Assembly: GCF_900078315.1 (NCBI RefSeq)
Contig: NZ_FKBS01000002.1
Location: forward strand, 126,102-190,101
Direction: 5' to 3'
Length of the DNA stretch: 64,000 nt
Origin: Bordetella ansorpii
GTDB lineage: Bacteria > Pseudomonadota > Gammaproteobacteria > Burkholderiales > Burkholderiaceae_B
Both the position numbers and the translations under genes were made by a program. The notes under the pieces are model-generated. The model saw only the letters and a program-made list of their open reading frames with translations. It was not told where the DNA came from and ran no database searches. How positions within the stretch are numbered: the stretch's first letter is position 1; each line of letters starts with the position of its first letter. This document shows positions 20,564-33,198 of the stretch, piece by piece.

Positions 20564-20575
20564 CTTGGCCCAGCC

Positions 20576-23821
<3,246 letters not shown>

Positions 23822-23834
23822 ATCGTGGAATCTT

Positions 23835-25004
23835 TTATTGCTGCGGGCCGGCCATCAGGCTGATGAACTTGTCGAACAGTTCGACGATGTCGTGCGGGCC
23901 GGGGCTGGCCTCGGGGTGGCCCTGGAAGCAGAACGCGGGGCGATCGGTCAGCTCGAAACCCTGCAGCGTGCCGTCGAACAGCGACACGTGCGTGACGCGC
24001 GTGTTGGCCGGCAGGCTGGCGGCGTCGACCGCGAAGCCGTGGTTCTGGCTGGTGATGAAGACACGGCCCGACTGCACGTCCTGCACCGGGTGGTTGGCGC
24101 CGTGGTGGCCGGTTTTCATCTTGATGGTCTTGCCGCCCACGGCCAGGCCCATGATCTGGTGACCCAGGCAGATGCCGAAGACCGGCAGCTTGCGGTCCAG
24201 GAACGCGCGGGCCGCCGTGATGGCGTAGTCGCAGGGCTCGGGATCGCCAGGGCCGTTGGCCAGGAACAGGCCATCGGGATCGAGCTTGAGGACCTCTTCG
24301 GCGGGGGTTTGCGCCGGGACCAGCGTGATGCGGCAGCCGCGGTCGGCCATCAGGCGCAGGATGTTGTGCTTGACGCCGAAGTCGTAGGCCACGACATGGA
24401 AACGGGTCTGGTCGGGCGCAGTGAATCCTTCGCCCAGCTGCCAGGTGCCGCCCGTCCAGGGCTGGCTTTCCTTCAGCGACACGACCTTGGCCAGGTCTTG
24501 CCCGGTCATGCCGGGAAAACCGCGCGCCAGTTCGACGGCGCGCTCGGCGTCGTCGCCGGCCAGGATGCAGCCGCCCTGGGCGCCCTTGTCGCGCAGGATG
24601 CGGGTGAGCTTGCGGGTATCGATGCCGGCGATGGCGACGATGCCCTGGGCAGCCAGGTACTCAGGCAGGGATTGCGTGGCGCGGAAGTTGGACACGCGCG
24701 CGGGGCAATCGCGGACGACCAGTCCGGCGGCGTAGACACGGTTGGCTTCGACGTCTTCAGTGTTGACGCCGGTATTGCCGATGTGGGGATAGGTCAGCGT
24801 GACGATCTGGCCGTTGTAGCTGGGATCGGTCAGGATTTCCTGATAGCCCGTCATCGCGGTGTTGAACACCACCTCGGCCACCGTGTGGCCAGGCGCGCCT
24901 ATCGATACGCCGCGGAAAATGGTACCGTCCGCCAAAGCCAGAATTGCAGGAGGGTAGCGGCGGTTGGCACCATCGGAGCCCTCAGGAAAAAGTTGCGGCA
25001 GCAC
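23835..25004 (-). CDS. carA: Carbamoyl-phosphate synthase small chain
   Basis: Glutamine amidotransferase subunit that supplies ammonia to CarB. The C-terminal class-I domain has the Cys nucleophile in [15 protein letters not shown] and the His/Glu pair in [12 protein letters not shown]; the N-terminal half has the CarA-specific [18 protein letters not shown] start it at a GTG (25004, 389 residues) rather than the TTG six codons upstream. A TATAAT centred near 25046 would leave the TTG with a ~15-nt leader and no ribosome binding site, while the GTG has GGGG about 10 nt upstream. Confidence 0.95.
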   Translation of the reverse strand: MLPQLFPEGSDGANRRYPPAILALADGTIFRGVSIGAPGHTVAEVVFNTAMTGYQEILTDPSYNGQIVTLTYPHIGNTGVNTEDVEANRVYAAGLVVRDCPARVSNFRATQSLPEYLAAQGIVAIAGIDTRKLTRILRDKGAQGGCILAGDDAERAVELARGFPGMTGQDLAKVVSLKESQPWTGGTWQLGEGFTAPDQTRFHVVAYDFGVKHNILRLMADRGCRITLVPAQTPAEEVLKLDPDGLFLANGPGDPEPCDYAITAARAFLDRKLPVFGICLGHQIMGLAVGGKTIKMKTGHHGANHPVQDVQSGRVFITSQNHGFAVDAASLPANTRVTHVSLFDGTLQGFELTDRPAFCFQGHPEASPGPHDIVELFDKFISLMAGPQQ

Positions 25005-25043
25005 AGTAAACCCCGGTTTCAAAATCGATAATCAAACCTTCGG

Positions 25044-25061
25044 ATTATACCCCGAACGGGG
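25044..25061 (-). promoter_or_regulatory. carAB promoter -10 with adjacent dyad
   Basis: A perfect TATAAT is read on the minus strand at 25049-25044. Directly upstream of it lies CCCCG-AA-CGGGG (25050-25061), a perfect dyad in the -10/-35 spacer, suitable for a small dimeric regulator. No clear -35 is seen. Confidence 0.5.
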
Positions 25062-25254
25062 CTTTTCCCTGGAAAACCGCGCCAGATAAGGCCAGATAGG
25101 CCATTTCTCCCCCGCCGGGACCGCTGCCGGCGCTTGCAACGGGGTCATGCGACTGAGGTACCCTATCCCTGCCGGGGGCTCCTGCGCCTGCCGGCCTTCG
25201 CGCGCCCCCAGGGCGCCTCCGATAGGCTTCCGAACCGATCTCATACCCGCTTCC

Positions 25255-26202
25255 ATGACCAGCCTGCTCGATTCCCTGCGCCAGTACACCACTGTTGTCG
25301 CCGACACCGGCGATTTCGAAGTCATGCGCACGCTGCGCCCCACCGACGCCACGACCAACCCGTCGCTGATCCTGAAGGCGGTGCAGCAGGACGCCTACCG
25401 CCCGCTGCTGGCCGAGACAGTGCAAGCCCACCGCGGCGCCCCGACCGCCGAGCTGGCCGACCGGCTGCTGGTGGCCTTCGGCACCCGGATCCTGGGCATC
25501 GTGCCGGGCCGGGTCTCCACCGAGGTGGACGCGCGCCTGTCGTTCGACACCCGCGCCACCATCGAGCGCGCCCGCGGCCTGATCGCCCTGTACGAAGCCG
25601 CCGGCGTGGCCCGCGAGCGCGTGCTGATCAAGATCGCCTCCACCTGGGAAGGCATCCAGGCTGCCCGCGTGCTGCAATCCGAGGGCGTGCGCTGCAACCT
25701 GACGCTGCTGTTCTGCCTGCCGCAGGCGGTGGCGTGCGCCGAGGCCGGCGTGCAACTGATCTCTCCCTTCGTGGGCCGCATCTACGACTGGCACAAGAAG
25801 TCGGCCGGCGCATCGTGGGACGAGGCCGCCCGCGCAGGCGCCAACGACCCCGGCGTGCAGTCGGTGGCCGGCATCTACCGTTATTTCAAGCACTTCGGCA
25901 TCGAGACCGAGGTGATGGGCGCCAGCTTCCGCAATTCAGGCCAGATCCTGGCGCTGGCGGGCTGCGATCTGCTGACGATCAGCCCCGAGCTGCTGAAAGA
26001 GCTGTCGGGCACGGAGGGCACCGTGACGGCGGCGCTCGCGGCCGAGGGGGGCGAGGTCGCGCGCATCGATGCCGACGAGGTCAGCTTCCGCACGCAGTTG
26101 AACGAGGATGCGATGGCCAGCGAGAAACTGGCCGAAGGCATCCGGGCGTTTGTCGCCGATGGCAGGAAGCTGGATGCGCTGATCGAGGCGCAGCGGGGCT
26201 AA
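25255..26202 (+). CDS. tal: Transaldolase
   Basis: Pentose-phosphate enzyme that moves a dihydroxyacetone unit between sugar phosphates. The 315-residue protein has [13 protein letters not shown] near the N-terminus, the Schiff-base Lys in [12 protein letters not shown] and [11 protein letters not shown], typical of the TalB (class I) type. The ATG at 25255 was chosen over a 36-codon extension because it gives the family start [20 protein letters not shown]. Divergent from carA, and followed by palindromic repeats rather than a simple terminator. Confidence 0.96.
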   Translation: MTSLLDSLRQYTTVVADTGDFEVMRTLRPTDATTNPSLILKAVQQDAYRPLLAETVQAHRGAPTAELADRLLVAFGTRILGIVPGRVSTEVDARLSFDTRATIERARGLIALYEAAGVARERVLIKIASTWEGIQAARVLQSEGVRCNLTLLFCLPQAVACAEAGVQLISPFVGRIYDWHKKSAGASWDEAARAGANDPGVQSVAGIYRYFKHFGIETEVMGASFRNSGQILALAGCDLLTISPELLKELSGTEGTVTAALAAEGGEVARIDADEVSFRTQLNEDAMASEKLAEGIRAFVADGRKLDALIEAQRG

Positions 26203-26242
26203 GTCTTGCGGGAGAGGGGCTGAAAACAATCGCTCGTAGGGC

Positions 26243-26372
26243 GTCCCGTGGGTCCACGAGGCCGCACCGGCCAAGTCGTCGGGCTCGGGCGCGCCAGCAG
26301 GCGCCCTCGGTCTCGCTACGCGAGACGTCCCCTCCTCCAATTGGCCGGCGCGGCCTCGCGGACCCACGGGAC
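26243..26372. repeat. Palindromic intergenic element, copy 1
   Basis: Two 32-bp arms (26243-26274 and 26341-26372) are inverted repeats with two mismatches, opening GTCCCGTGGGTCC and closing CCGGCCAA. The 66-bp centre contains two smaller dyads: GGGCGCGCC-AGCA-GGCGCCC and TCTCGC-TAC-GCGAGA. With copy 2, in the opposite orientation about 100 bp away, it forms a repeat family. The 102 bp between the copies (26373-26474) hold no gene; a weak ATGCAC/GTGCAT stem followed by TTTT (about 26411-26456) might terminate tal. Confidence 0.85.
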
Positions 26373-26474
26373 TCACGGTGTCTTGGGCTCGTCGCGCTCC
26401 TAACCCGATCCAATGCACGTGCCCATTCGTCAAATGACGGTGCATGGGTTTTCGTGCGATGGAAGATACTGTGA

Positions 26475-26606
26475 GTCCGCCTCGCTGCCGTGGGTCCCTC
26501 CGGCCAATTGGAGGGAGGGCAGCCCCGCGCAGCGGGGCCGAGGGCGCCTGATGGCGCGCCCGAGCCGACCGACTTGGCCGGAGGGACCCACGGCAGCGAG
26601 GCGGAC
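26475..26606. repeat. Palindromic intergenic element, copy 2 (inverted)
   Basis: The arms 26475-26507 and 26574-26606 are a perfect 33-bp inverted repeat. The 66-bp centre, read on the minus strand, aligns without gaps to the centre of copy 1 at roughly 80 percent identity. Where copy 1 has TCTCGC/GCGAGA this copy has CCCCGC/GCGGGG, a compensatory change that preserves the stem. No transposase ORF or target duplication is evident, so it resembles a REP- or MITE-like element. Confidence 0.85.
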
Positions 26607-26639
26607 GCCCCACAAGCACCTGCAGCCCCACAAGAACAC

Positions 26640-28064
26640 TCAGAACACAGGCTTGCGCAACCTCCAGGGATCCGCGCCCTCCAACTGCGCCGACACCTGC
26701 AAGATCAGGTCCTCCCGGCCAAACCGTCCGATCAACTGCGTCGCCACCGGTACGCCTTGCGCAGTGGCATACAAAGGCAAGCTCGCCGCCGGCTGCCCCG
26801 AGGCATTGAATACCGCCATGAACGTGGCATAGCGCGACACCCGCTTGCGCAGGTCCATGAAATTCCGCTGCGACAGCTCGCCCAGCTTCAGCGGCAATTC
26901 GGTCAGCGCGGGCGCCAGCACCAGGTCGAAATCCGCCATGTAGGTTTCCATCGCCCGGCTGATGGCATGCAGGCGATTGATGCTGGCGATGTATTCGGTC
27001 GCCGGGATGGTCTTGCCCAGCTCGTAGCCGGACAGCATCACGGGTTCGAGGTCGTCGGCCTGCAGGGACTTGCCGGTCAGCGACAGGCGCGTGTCCACGG
27101 ACAGCACGATGTTGCTGGCCAGGATGGTGGCGTGCGCGCGGACGAAACCTTCGTAGTCGATGGCGGGCGGCGCGGAATCGATCACGGTGTGGCCCAGGGC
27201 GCGCAACAGGTCGGCCGTGTGCTGCACGGCCTGCAACGGCTCGGCGGCAATGGGGATGTCGTTCCAGGCCGAACGCCACACCGCGATGCGCAGGGGCTTC
27301 GGCGCCTGGGCGATGGCGTCCAGGTACGAGCCGTCCTTGGACGGCGCGGCGTAGGGGGCGCCGGCTTCGTAGCCCGAGATGGCGTCCATGGCGGCCGCCG
27401 TGTCGCGCACGGTCAGGCTGAGCACGCCGTCGGTGGCCATGCCGCCCCACCCTTCGCCGCGCAACGGTCCCATGGGCACGCGGCCGCGCGAGGCCTTCAG
27501 GCCATACACGCCGCAGCAGGCGGCGGGAATGCGGATCGAGCCGCCCCCGTCGCTGCCGTGCGCCACGGGGACGATGCGCGCGGCCACGGCCGCCGCGGCG
27601 CCGCCGCTGGAACCGCCGGTGGATCGCGTCAGGTCCCAGGGGTTGCGGGTGGGTGCGCCGTTACGCGCCGCCTCGGTGGTCGGCATCATGCAGAACTCGG
27701 GCACGGTGGTGCGCGCGAAGGCGATCAGGCCGGCCTGGTCGAAACGCTGGGTCAGCGTGCTGTCGATGTCGTACTTCGTGTCGTTGAGCAGGCGCGAACC
27801 CAGGCTGGACGGGAAACGCCGGGACGGCAGGCCCGAGTCCTTCAGCAGGAACGGGATGCCGCCGAACACGCCGCGCGGCTGCCAGTTCTTGGCCAGCTCG
27901 ACGGAGGCCTCGTACTGCTCGTAGCACAGCGCGTTCAACGCGGGCGCGCGGCGACCGGCCACCTCGACGGCGCAGCGCATCAGCGCCTCGGGCGTGGTCT
28001 GGCCCGACGCCAGGCGGGCCGCCATGTCCAGGCCGTCCAGGGACTCGTATTCTTCATGCTGCAT
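26640..28064 (-). CDS. Amidase-signature family hydrolase
   Basis: A 474-residue amidase with the Ser-cisSer-Lys triad: Lys in IPFLLKDSG, the glycine/serine-rich signature STGGSSGGAAAAVAARIVPVAHGSDGG (split here: the SSGGAAAA and GSDGGGSIR parts), and the nucleophile Ser in GGGSIRIPA. Relatives cleave varied amides, including 6-aminohexanoate cyclic dimer; the substrate cannot be told here. The ATG at 28064 follows GAAGGAG and overlaps the ATPase gene end by 11 bp; the ATG 12 codons upstream lacks such a site. Last gene of the IclR-linked operon. Confidence 0.88.
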   Translation of the reverse strand: MQHEEYESLDGLDMAARLASGQTTPEALMRCAVEVAGRRAPALNALCYEQYEASVELAKNWQPRGVFGGIPFLLKDSGLPSRRFPSSLGSRLLNDTKYDIDSTLTQRFDQAGLIAFARTTVPEFCMMPTTEAARNGAPTRNPWDLTRSTGGSSGGAAAAVAARIVPVAHGSDGGGSIRIPAACCGVYGLKASRGRVPMGPLRGEGWGGMATDGVLSLTVRDTAAAMDAISGYEAGAPYAAPSKDGSYLDAIAQAPKPLRIAVWRSAWNDIPIAAEPLQAVQHTADLLRALGHTVIDSAPPAIDYEGFVRAHATILASNIVLSVDTRLSLTGKSLQADDLEPVMLSGYELGKTIPATEYIASINRLHAISRAMETYMADFDLVLAPALTELPLKLGELSQRNFMDLRKRVSRYATFMAVFNASGQPAASLPLYATAQGVPVATQLIGRFGREDLILQVSAQLEGADPWRLRKPVF

Positions 28065-29694
28065 GAACTGCTGCTCCTTCAACGGTGTCGTGGTGGGCAA
28101 AGTCCGGCTTGGACCATTGCTTGCCGGGAATCGACTCGATCAGCCGGCGGGTGTATTCGTGCTGCGGGCGATAGAAGACATCGGTGGCGCGGCCCAGCTC
28201 GACCAGCTCGCCTTGCCGCATCACGGCGATGCGGTCGCAGATCTGGGCTGCGACGCGCAGGTCGTGGGTGATGAACAGGATCGACAGGTCGAACTGCCCG
28301 CTGACGGTCTTCAACAGGTCCAGGACCTGCGCCTGGATCGATACGTCCAGCGCCGACACGGCCTCGTCGGCCACCAGCAGGCGCGGCCGCAGCGCCAGGG
28401 CGCGCGCGATGCCCACGCGCTGGCGCTGGCCGCCCGAGAACTGGTGCGGATAGCGGTCGCCGGCATCGCCGCCCAGGCCGACCAGCTCCAGCAGTTCACG
28501 GGCATCGGCCAGGGCCTTGGCGCGCTTTTCGCCGAAGGCGATCGGCCCCTGCGCCACGGCATCGACGATGCGATGGCGGGGATTGAGCGAGGCATACGGG
28601 TCCTGGAACACCATCTGGATCTGGCGGCGGTGCTCGCGCCATTGCGCGGGCGTCAGGCCGACCAGCTCCTGGCCATCGATCCTGACGCTGCCGCGGTCGG
28701 GACGGATCAGCCCGACCAGCGTGCGGCCCAGCGTGGACTTGCCCGACCCGGATTCGCCCACCAGGCCCAGGGTCTCGCCCTGCTGGATGGTCAGCGAGAT
28801 GTCCTTCAGCGCATCGACCTCGCGGCCATTGGACGAGCGGAAGGTCTTGCCCAGCCGGTCCACCGTCATCAATGGCGGCGCGGGCTCGGCCACGGCCTTG
28901 CCCTCGGGCTTGTGCGGCACGGCCGCAATCAGTTGGCGCGTGTAAGCCGCCTGCGGCCGGTTCAGGATATCGGCGGCGGCACCCTGCTCCACCACGGTGC
29001 CGTGACGCATCACCACGATGCGGTCGGCGATCTCGGCCACCACGCCGAAGTCGTGGGTGATGAAGATCACGCCGATGCCCATCCGGGCCTGGATGTCCTT
29101 GATGAGCGCCAGGATCTGCGCCTGCGTGGTCACGTCCAGCGCGGTAGTGGGCTCGTCCGCGATAAGGATGTCGGGCTCCATGGCCAGTGCCATGGCGATC
29201 ACCACGCGCTGGCGCTGGCCGCCCGACAACTGGAAGGGATAGGCGTCGATCAGTTGCTCGGGATCTGGCAGCATCACGTCGCGGAACAACGCCAGCACCT
29301 TGTCGCGGCGCGCCTGGGCGGACAGGCCGGTATGGCGTTCCAGCACCTCGTCGACCTGCCTGCCAACGCGCATGATGGGGTTCAGCGCCGTCATCGGTTC
29401 CTGGAACACCATGCCGAACGACTTGCCGCGCAGGCCGTACCAGTCTTTGCGGGACAAACCGACCAGCTCGCGGTCGCGGTAGCGGATGCTGCCGCCGGAC
29501 ACGCGCAGTTCGCCCTCGGGCAGCAGGCCCATCAAGGCATGCGCCGTGACGGACTTGCCCGACCCGGACTCGCCCACCACGCACAGGATCTCGTTGGCGT
29601 TGACGGTGTACGACATGCCCTTGACCACCGGCGTGTCGGGGCCGTCCTGCACCACGGACACGACCAGGTCGCGGATTTCGAGAAGCGCGGTCAT
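28054..29694 (-). CDS. Fused double ATPase of a Dpp/Opp-type ABC transporter
   Basis: A 546-residue protein with two complete nucleotide-binding domains, equivalent to DppD and DppF joined, as in GsiA. Each half has Walker A GESGSGKS, a signature LSGGQRQR or FSGGQRQR and a Walker B/His switch (ADEPTTALD...[14 protein letters not shown]...FITHD). The second half carries Ala in ADEAVSALD where most have ADEPVSALD. The start ATG overlaps the permease stop (TGATG). It powers import of peptides or related compounds with the two permeases upstream. Confidence 0.93.
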   Translation of the reverse strand: MTALLEIRDLVVSVVQDGPDTPVVKGMSYTVNANEILCVVGESGSGKSVTAHALMGLLPEGELRVSGGSIRYRDRELVGLSRKDWYGLRGKSFGMVFQEPMTALNPIMRVGRQVDEVLERHTGLSAQARRDKVLALFRDVMLPDPEQLIDAYPFQLSGGQRQRVVIAMALAMEPDILIADEPTTALDVTTQAQILALIKDIQARMGIGVIFITHDFGVVAEIADRIVVMRHGTVVEQGAAADILNRPQAAYTRQLIAAVPHKPEGKAVAEPAPPLMTVDRLGKTFRSSNGREVDALKDISLTIQQGETLGLVGESGSGKSTLGRTLVGLIRPDRGSVRIDGQELVGLTPAQWREHRRQIQMVFQDPYASLNPRHRIVDAVAQGPIAFGEKRAKALADARELLELVGLGGDAGDRYPHQFSGGQRQRVGIARALALRPRLLVADEAVSALDVSIQAQVLDLLKTVSGQFDLSILFITHDLRVAAQICDRIAVMRQGELVELGRATDVFYRPQHEYTRRLIESIPGKQWSKPDFAHHDTVEGAAVHAA

Positions 29695-30533
29695 CAGCTT
29701 GTCCTCTTGCGGGCGAGCTTGGGATTGAGCGCATCGTTCAGCGCCTCGCCCACCAGGTTCAGCGCCAGCACGGTCACCAGGATGGCCACGCCGGGAAACA
29801 CGCTCATCCACCACGCATCGCGCAGGACGCTGCGGGAGGCGCCGATGATGTAGCCCCAGGTCATCGCGTTGGGATCGCCCAGGCCCAGGAAGCTCAACGC
29901 GGATTCCAGCAGGATGGCGCTGGCCACCATCAGCGAGCCCGACACGATCACCGGCGACAGGCTGTTGGGCAGGATCTGCGTGAGGATGATGCGGGTATTG
30001 GACTGGCCGCTGAGCACCGCCGCCTGCACGAACTCGCGGTGTTTCATGCTCATGAACTCGGCCCGCACCAGCCGCGCCAGCGGCGGCCACGACACCAGCG
30101 CGATCGCCAGGATGACGGTGCCGATGGTGGGCGTGAGGATCGCCACCAGCACCACCGCCAGGAAGAAGCCCGGAATGGTCTGGAACAGTTCGATGAAGCC
30201 GACGATCACCTGGTCGACCTTGCCGCCGTAGAAGCCGGCGACGGCGCCCACGGTGATGCCCACCAGGATGGAGACGGCGGTGGACACCACCGCCAGCACC
30301 AGCGTGACCCGCGCGCCGTAGGCGATGCCGGTGGCGATGTCGCGGCCCAGCGTGTCGGTGCCCAGCAGGGCGTCGTCGGACAGCGGCGGCATATACGGGG
30401 CGTTGATGATGTCCCAGGGACTGTCCGGAAACAGCCAGCCCGCGCATATCGCCAGCGCGGCCACCAGCGCCAGCACGATCAGGCCGATGATGCCGCCCTT
30501 GTGGCGGCTGAAAGCGTGGAAGAAATTGTTCAT
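29694..30533 (-). CDS. Dpp/Opp-type ABC transporter permease (DppC-like)
   Basis: A 279-residue inner-membrane permease with an N-terminal membrane segment, a LGTDTLGRDIATGIAYGARV stretch typical of DppC/OppC, about five further segments and the coupling motif REFVQAAVLSGQSNTRII. It follows the DppB-like gene by 47 bp and overlaps the ATPase start by one base. Confidence 0.93.
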   Translation of the reverse strand: MNNFFHAFSRHKGGIIGLIVLALVAALAICAGWLFPDSPWDIINAPYMPPLSDDALLGTDTLGRDIATGIAYGARVTLVLAVVSTAVSILVGITVGAVAGFYGGKVDQVIVGFIELFQTIPGFFLAVVLVAILTPTIGTVILAIALVSWPPLARLVRAEFMSMKHREFVQAAVLSGQSNTRIILTQILPNSLSPVIVSGSLMVASAILLESALSFLGLGDPNAMTWGYIIGASRSVLRDAWWMSVFPGVAILVTVLALNLVGEALNDALNPKLARKRTS

Positions 30534-30580
30534 GTCGGCTCAGCCAGGCTGCCCCCGAAACGGCAGCGGAGGTTGCGGAT

Positions 30581-31558
30581 TCATTTGAGTTCGATCCGGG
30601 GATCGGCCACCGTGTAGAGGATGTCGGTGATCAGGTTGACCACGACCACCACGATGGACGCCATGAAGAACACGCCCAGCAGCACGCTGTAGTCGCGCTG
30701 CACCAGCGCGTCGAACGCCAGACGGCCGATGCCGGGCCAGCCGAACACCGTCTCGACCAGCAATGCCCCGCCGATCAGGTGCCCCGCCTGGATGCCGGCA
30801 TACGTGATGACCGGCAGCAAGGCGTTGCGCAACACGTGGCGCGTGATGACGGTGCGTTCGGACAGCCCCTTGGCGCGTGCGGTCTTGACGAAATCGAGCT
30901 GGCGGATCTCCAGCATCGAGGCGCGCGTCAGCCGCGTGTAGACGGCCATGTAGAACAGGCCCAGCGTGATCGCGGGCAGCATCAGGTGGCGGGCGATGTC
31001 GAGAAAGCGCGCGACGCCCGTCAACGAGGTGCCGACGCTTTCATAGCCGAAGGCAGGCAGCCACTGCAGTTGCACCGAGAACACCAGCACCAGCATCAGC
31101 CCCACCCAGAACAACGGCGTGGCGTAGGCCAGCATCGCGACCGTGGTGATGACGGTATCGCCCCACTTCCCGACCCTGAGCGCGGCCTGGATGCCCAGCG
31201 CCATGCCGGCCAGCAGGGCGAAGGCGAAGGACGTCAGCGCCAGCAGCAGTGTGGCCGGCAACTGGTTCAGGATCAGCGTGGACACGGGCGCCTGCTGGCG
31301 GTGCGAGTAGCCCAGGTCGAAGACGGCGACGTGCTTCAGGTAGGACATCAGCTGCACCGCAATGGGCTGGTCCAGGCCGAAGTCCTGCCGCAGCTTCTGG
31401 ATGTACTCGGCATCCGCCGCACCCGACTGGCCGGCCAGGATCTCGGCCGGATCGCCGGGCGCCGCGCGCACCAGGAAGAAGTTGAACAAGGCGATCATGA
31501 AGAGCACCAGGATGCTCTTGACGACCCGCCTGCCCAGGAAGGCGGCGATCTTGCTCAT
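30581..31558 (-). CDS. Dpp/Opp-type ABC transporter permease (DppB-like)
   Basis: A 325-residue permease. The first membrane helix is followed by PGDPAEILAG, as in DppB/OppB, and the coupling loop is LDFVKTARAKGLSERTVITRHV. The ATG at 31558 overlaps the stop of the binding-protein gene (ATGA), so the longer upstream frame is not used. The C-terminus DILYTVADPRIELK is family-typical. Confidence 0.93.
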   Translation of the reverse strand: MSKIAAFLGRRVVKSILVLFMIALFNFFLVRAAPGDPAEILAGQSGAADAEYIQKLRQDFGLDQPIAVQLMSYLKHVAVFDLGYSHRQQAPVSTLILNQLPATLLLALTSFAFALLAGMALGIQAALRVGKWGDTVITTVAMLAYATPLFWVGLMLVLVFSVQLQWLPAFGYESVGTSLTGVARFLDIARHLMLPAITLGLFYMAVYTRLTRASMLEIRQLDFVKTARAKGLSERTVITRHVLRNALLPVITYAGIQAGHLIGGALLVETVFGWPGIGRLAFDALVQRDYSVLLGVFFMASIVVVVVNLITDILYTVADPRIELK

Positions 31559-33162
31559 TCTTTCGACAGCCACGTATCGGCGTAATTGCCGACCACGCCC
31601 AGGCCCGTGGTGACGGCATCGTGCACGCGCTTGTTCAGCATGGTGCCGTAGTTGGTGTCGACGATCCACAAGAGCGGCACATCCTCGACCAGGATGCGCT
31701 GCACTTCCGAGTAGTACTTCTGGCGCTCGGCGTCGTCGCCGGCCGAGGCGGCCTTGGTGAACAGCTCGTCGACCTTCGGGTTGCTGTACTGCGAGGTATT
31801 GCTGAACATCACGCCCTTGCGGATGTTGCTGCTCATGTAGGTGCGCGACACGCCGATGGCGGGGTCGCCGTACTGGAACACGCCGTTGCCCGCCATGTCG
31901 TAGTCCCAGGCGCCCACGCGCGACACCCAGCCGCCCACGTCCGTGCTTTCCAAGGTCAGCGCGATGCCGACCTTGGACAGGTTCTGCTTGATGTACTCGG
32001 CCATGCGGCGCGGCATCTCGCCGTACGGCAGCGGGATCATGCTGACAGTGGCGCGCACGCCGTCGCCGTTGGGCTTCAGGCCCATCTCGTCGAGCAGCGC
32101 GATGGCCTTCTTGGGGTCGTAGTCGTACTTCTTGACATTGCCGTCATAGAAGCGCGTGTTGTGGTGGATCGGGCCGGTGGCCACCACGCCCTGGCCGAAC
32201 ATGATCTTCTCGGCGATGAACTTGCGGTTGATCGCATACAGCAGTGCCTGGCGGAAGCGCTTGTCGTTGAACGGCGCCTTCGCGTTGTTCAGTTCGATCC
32301 ACTGCATCGTCGACCAGTATTCGTAGCCCTTGTTGGTGTAGACCATGTTGGGCAGCTTGGCCACGCGCGGCACGTCCACGGGCTCCAGGTCCTGCAGCCA
32401 GGCCTGCATCACGGTGCCCTGCTCGATGGCCAGGCGGCGCGAGGCCGAGTCGGGGATCACGCGGTAGGTGATGCCGTCCAGATACGGGCGCCCTTCCTTC
32501 CAGTACTTCTCGTTCTTCACCAGTTCGATGTAGGCGCCGCGCTCCCACTTCTTGAACTTGAACGGGCCCGTGCCGATGGGATGGTTGTTGGCCGGGTTCT
32601 GCGCCACGGGCGTATCCACGTCGTATAGGTGCTTGGGCAGGATGGCGCCGCCGCCGATGTCGAACGCGTACAGGAAGGCGGCATAGGGCGCCTTCAGCTT
32701 GAACACCACGGTGTTCGCATCGGGCGCGGTGACCGACGCCACGTTCTCCATCAGGCCGCGCGTGCGCGGCGTCTTGGACAGCACTTTCTCGTACGAGAAC
32801 ACCACGTCGTCGGCGGAGAACGGCTTGCCGTCGTGCCAGGTCACGCCGGTCTGCAGATGGAAGGTGTAGGTGAGCTTGTCGTCCGACACCTCCCAGGATT
32901 TGGCCAGGCTGGGCAGGGGCTTGAGGTCGAAGGAGTAGGTCAGCAGGCTCTCGAAGATCTTGCCGCCCACCATCTGCGTGCCGGCCACCTGCTGCACCGC
33001 CAGGTTCAGGCTGGGCGGCTCGGGATGCAGGATGGCGGTCAGCACGCCGCCATACTGCGGCGTCTCGGCGGCCTGGACGGAAGGACTGATGATCGTGGCG
33101 GCAGCGGCCACGGCGAACGCGCATTTGACGATGGCCCGGCGGGCCTGGTTGACCAACGGCAT
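31555..33162 (-). CDS. Family 5 periplasmic solute-binding protein
   Basis: A 535-residue binding protein of the peptide/nickel (SBP_bac_5) type. It has a Sec signal peptide (residues 1-31, cut near SVQAAE), the opening GGVLTAILHPEPPSLN, the family signature region LAKSWEVSDDKLTYTFHLQTG with VTWHDGKPFSADDVVFS, and a C-terminal lobe. The start follows AGGGGAAATC. Its substrate may match the amidase and deacylase encoded alongside. It lies 36 bp after the deacylase gene and overlaps the first permease gene by 4 bp. Confidence 0.93.
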   Translation of the reverse strand: MPLVNQARRAIVKCAFAVAAAATIISPSVQAAETPQYGGVLTAILHPEPPSLNLAVQQVAGTQMVGGKIFESLLTYSFDLKPLPSLAKSWEVSDDKLTYTFHLQTGVTWHDGKPFSADDVVFSYEKVLSKTPRTRGLMENVASVTAPDANTVVFKLKAPYAAFLYAFDIGGGAILPKHLYDVDTPVAQNPANNHPIGTGPFKFKKWERGAYIELVKNEKYWKEGRPYLDGITYRVIPDSASRRLAIEQGTVMQAWLQDLEPVDVPRVAKLPNMVYTNKGYEYWSTMQWIELNNAKAPFNDKRFRQALLYAINRKFIAEKIMFGQGVVATGPIHHNTRFYDGNVKKYDYDPKKAIALLDEMGLKPNGDGVRATVSMIPLPYGEMPRRMAEYIKQNLSKVGIALTLESTDVGGWVSRVGAWDYDMAGNGVFQYGDPAIGVSRTYMSSNIRKGVMFSNTSQYSNPKVDELFTKAASAGDDAERQKYYSEVQRILVEDVPLLWIVDTNYGTMLNKRVHDAVTTGLGVVGNYADTWLSKE

Positions 33163-33198
33163 GATTTCCCCTGTTATCGGCGTGATGGATGGGCGGTG

